14,825 nucleotides of DNA from Opitutales bacterium. Its GTDB lineage: Bacteria; Verrucomicrobiota; Verrucomicrobiia; Opitutales; T3Sed10-336. The translations under genes were made by a program, and so were the position numbers. The DNA is taken from contig SLOW01000202.1 in the NCBI GenBank assembly GCA_007132315.1, positions 1 through 14,825 of the forward strand, given 5' to 3'. Shown here piece by piece: positions 12,701-14,825 of this stretch (positions are counted from its first letter, which is position 1; every line of letters starts with the position of its first letter). Below the pieces are notes generated by a model. The model ran no database searches, was not told the origin of the DNA, and was given only the letters and a program-made list of their open reading frames with translations.

Positions 12701-14825
12701 ATGGATGGGAAATTCAGCCGACGCGGTTTTCTGAAAAGTTGTGTAGCGTTGGGAACAACGTCATATCTATCGCCGAGGGTGGTTTTGGCTAACAACGGTC
12801 CCAAGTCCATTTCCGGCCCGGCGGAATATTTTGTCAGTCCACAGGGCTCCGATGAGGCTGATGGAAGCCGAGAGAGCCCTTTTGCAACGCTGGCCAAAGC
12901 GGCCGATGTCCTCAAGCCCGGCGACACGTGCTATCTGCGCAAGGGTGTTTACCGCCAGACGTTGCGTCCGAAGCTCTCCGGTTTGCCGGGGGCGGAAATC
13001 ACCTATTCAAATTGGCAGGGTGAAAAAGTGGTTATCAGCGGTGCCGACCTGATCGACGACTGGGAGGAGCAGGAGAACGGGATTTACGCGGCATCGATGC
13101 CCTGGAGCCTGGATGACGAAAACCAGTTTTTCGCCGGCGGCGGCATGTTACATGAAGCCTCCTGGCCCGCCCCCGGGGAAAATCCCTTGTTTGCCCCCAA
13201 CCGGGCAAAGGCCTCAGGGGGCAGCGATAGCACCCTGACCTGCGAGGGGATTCCCGGACCGGATGATGTCTGGAAAGGAGCCAGGCTCTGGTGCGCGGGC
13301 GGCGCTGCCTGGATCTGCTGGAATGCCGAGGTCACGGCGTATGATGCCAAGACGCATACCTTGACATTTAAACCGCCACTGAACGGGTGGTACAATACCC
13401 CTCAGTTTTACAGGCCTCGACATGGGAGTCTTTTTGCCCTGCGAGGGATTAGGCACGCCCTGCAGACGCCGGGGCAATGGTATTATGATAAACAGGCGAA
13501 ACAGGTATTGATCATTCCGCCGGCGGATGCGGATGTCCATAATCTCGTCATTGAAGCCAAACGCCGAAAACACGCAATCGATCTGAGCGATCGCTCTTTT
13601 ATCCATATTCGCGGTATCGGCATTCAGGCTGCCGGGATTCGAACGGATCCTCAATCTTCAAATCTTGTATTCGAAAATATTCATGGACGTTACGTTTCAC
13701 ACTCAAGCGAACATGATTTTTTACACGCGGAAGAACATTTTATCAGCGCTGATCCGGGAGGAATCCTGATCCTGGGCAATAACATTCTACTTCTAAGCTG
13801 CGACTTGGGATATAGTTCCTGGGCAGTGGTTTGTGTGGCGGGCCACGATAACCGCATTATTAATTGCAATAACCATCATGGCGGATATGCCGGGTTTTGG
13901 ACGGGAGCCGTTGTGCTTGCAGGACGCAGAATTGTCTTCAGCCATAATACGGTATCTCATGCAGGGCGAGATCTAATTACCACCCATGGGCTGATGGAAA
14001 GTCTGGTTCAGTATAATGATGTTTTAGGCGCGGGCTGGCTGACCAAAGACCTGGGAATGATTTATGGTCACGATACGGACTTTGCCAATACCGTATTTCG
14101 ATACAATCTGGTCCATGATAATTATGCTGAGCAGACTGCCATGGGAATCTATTTTGATCACCTCAGCCACAATGCCATCGTCCACAACAATGTGATATGG
14201 AATGCGGAGTATGATCCGCTTCGTTTTAACAATCCCGCTTACTGCAATCTCGTTTTTAATAATACATGTTCAAATACGGGAAATGTCGGAACCTTTGACC
14301 ATTCCAATCGAGATGATCTGTTCGGCTGCAGGTATTTTAATAACATCATCAATGGAACAATCAATCTGCCGGATCATGTGTTCTTGAATAACAATCGAAT
14401 CATTGAGGCGCCGGTTTATAACGACCCCGATCATCATGATTTTCGTCTCAAGAACGATCCGAATGATACCATTGGTGCGTATGCTCCGGACGGGAAATTA
14501 TGGAAAGCGGGCTGTGATCTAAAGAATCCGCCCAATCCGCTGCCGGCATACGAAGCTCCTCGTATCGAATGGATGAACCTGGTTAGGAACAGTTGTTTTG
14601 AATTCGGCTCTCTTGAGGGATGGGATCAAACGGATTCCGGTCAGGCGACGCTGGTGAAGGGAAACGGATGGGGGAATCCGATTTACGGAAGTGAAAAAGT
14701 TCATCCCACCGGCACTTCCAAATATGAACTGCGTTTAGGGCCGGACAAAGACGGGATCATGCAGGAAATCAAGGGGCTCTCACCGAATACGAAATACACA
14801 CTTTCGGCATGGCTGCGCGTTGCCG
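12701..14825 (+). CDS. Tat-exported right-handed beta-helix protein, polysaccharide-active type (3' end outside the window)
   Basis: The frame stays open from ATG 12701 to the window edge, at least 708 residues. Residues 6-30 are a twin-arginine leader (SRRGFLKSCVALGTTSYLSP). YFVSPQGSDEADGSRESPF, followed by LAKAADVLKPGDTCYLRKGV (about 43-82), is the typical opening of DUF1565/parallel beta-helix proteins. Residues about 280-600 hold PbH1-like coils rich in asparagine turns (NIIHG-like units such as GNNILLLSCDLGYSS, RYNLVHDNYAEQTAMGIYF, HNNVIWNA, LVFNNTCSN, YFNNIINGTI). From about 626 (NLVRNSCFEFGSLEGWDQTD) a CBM4/9-like beta-sandwich begins with LSPNTKYTLSAWLRVA. Such proteins are often polysaccharide lyases, hydrolases or epimerases in the envelope. 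No catalytic residues can be assigned. A/T-rich codons set it apart from the left half. No strong ribosome binding site is seen. Confidence 0.85.
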   Translation, partial: MDGKFSRRGFLKSCVALGTTSYLSPRVVLANNGPKSISGPAEYFVSPQGSDEADGSRESPFATLAKAADVLKPGDTCYLRKGVYRQTLRPKLSGLPGAEITYSNWQGEKVVISGADLIDDWEEQENGIYAASMPWSLDDENQFFAGGGMLHEASWPAPGENPLFAPNRAKASGGSDSTLTCEGIPGPDDVWKGARLWCAGGAAWICWNAEVTAYDAKTHTLTFKPPLNGWYNTPQFYRPRHGSLFALRGIRHALQTPGQWYYDKQAKQVLIIPPADADVHNLVIEAKRRKHAIDLSDRSFIHIRGIGIQAAGIRTDPQSSNLVFENIHGRYVSHSSEHDFLHAEEHFISADPGGILILGNNILLLSCDLGYSSWAVVCVAGHDNRIINCNNHHGGYAGFWTGAVVLAGRRIVFSHNTVSHAGRDLITTHGLMESLVQYNDVLGAGWLTKDLGMIYGHDTDFANTVFRYNLVHDNYAEQTAMGIYFDHLSHNAIVHNNVIWNAEYDPLRFNNPAYCNLVFNNTCSNTGNVGTFDHSNRDDLFGCRYFNNIINGTINLPDHVFLNNNRIIEAPVYNDPDHHDFRLKNDPNDTIGAYAPDGKLWKAGCDLKNPPNPLPAYEAPRIEWMNLVRNSCFEFGSLEGWDQTDSGQATLVKGNGWGNPIYGSEKVHPTGTSKYELRLGPDKDGIMQEIKGLSPNTKYTLSAWLRVA

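Noticed and set aside
1..14825. CRISPR array, defence island or prophage structural genes
   Set aside because: No regularly spaced repeats, cas genes, restriction or toxin-antitoxin genes, or phage structural genes were seen. The integrase is accompanied only by the beta-helix gene within the window.

Overview
The window looks like chromosomal DNA of a G+C-rich, Gram-negative, environmental (probably marine) bacterium, most likely of the Verrucomicrobiota/Kiritimatiellota group. The pointers are a TonB-dependent outer-membrane receptor, two Tat-type leaders, a PEP-CTERM sorting tail, CBM6 and right-handed beta-helix polysaccharide-type modules, and a tyrosine recombinase whose C-terminal motif I associate with PVC bacteria. 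This placement is an inference from protein style.

Layout. 1-217: no gene, but a strongly palindromic stretch with competing stems. 218-682 (-): a YcaC-like isochorismatase-family hydrolase, truncated at its N terminus and carrying two internal TGA codons. 907-2346 (+): a secreted amidohydrolase, probably transcribed nearly leaderless. 2600-3879: a graveyard of secreted-protein fragments, comprising a plus-strand coding-like piece, a minus-strand CBM6/Ig-like piece, and a PEP-CTERM protein gene broken by a stop and a frameshift. 4034-6590 (+): a two-gene unit of an ethylbenzene-dehydrogenase-type haem-domain protein and a long-chain ChrA chromate transporter, overlapping by 8 bases. 6617-8530 (-): a TonB-dependent receptor convergent with chrA and divergent from a Tat-exported aldo/keto reductase (8807-9754, +). 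10071-11052 (-): a small operon of a multispanning membrane protein and a phosphoribosyltransferase, plausibly nucleobase uptake plus salvage.

11172-14825: the left end of an integrative element. A 3' fragment of tRNA-Ser(CGA) marks the attachment site, followed by a tyrosine recombinase and a Tat-exported right-handed beta-helix protein with a C-terminal carbohydrate-binding-type domain, which runs off the window. Base composition falls inside this part: 24 G+C of 60 in 13681-13740, against 38 of 60 in 8041-8100, both counted by hand. The reconstituted tRNA and the other end of the element should lie to the right, outside the window.

The points most worth following are the cysteine-poor EB_dh-type protein coupled to chrA, the tRNA-Ser integration site with its beta-helix cargo, and the fragment mosaic at 2600-3879. 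I did not find a clearly new defence or mobile system within these bounds.
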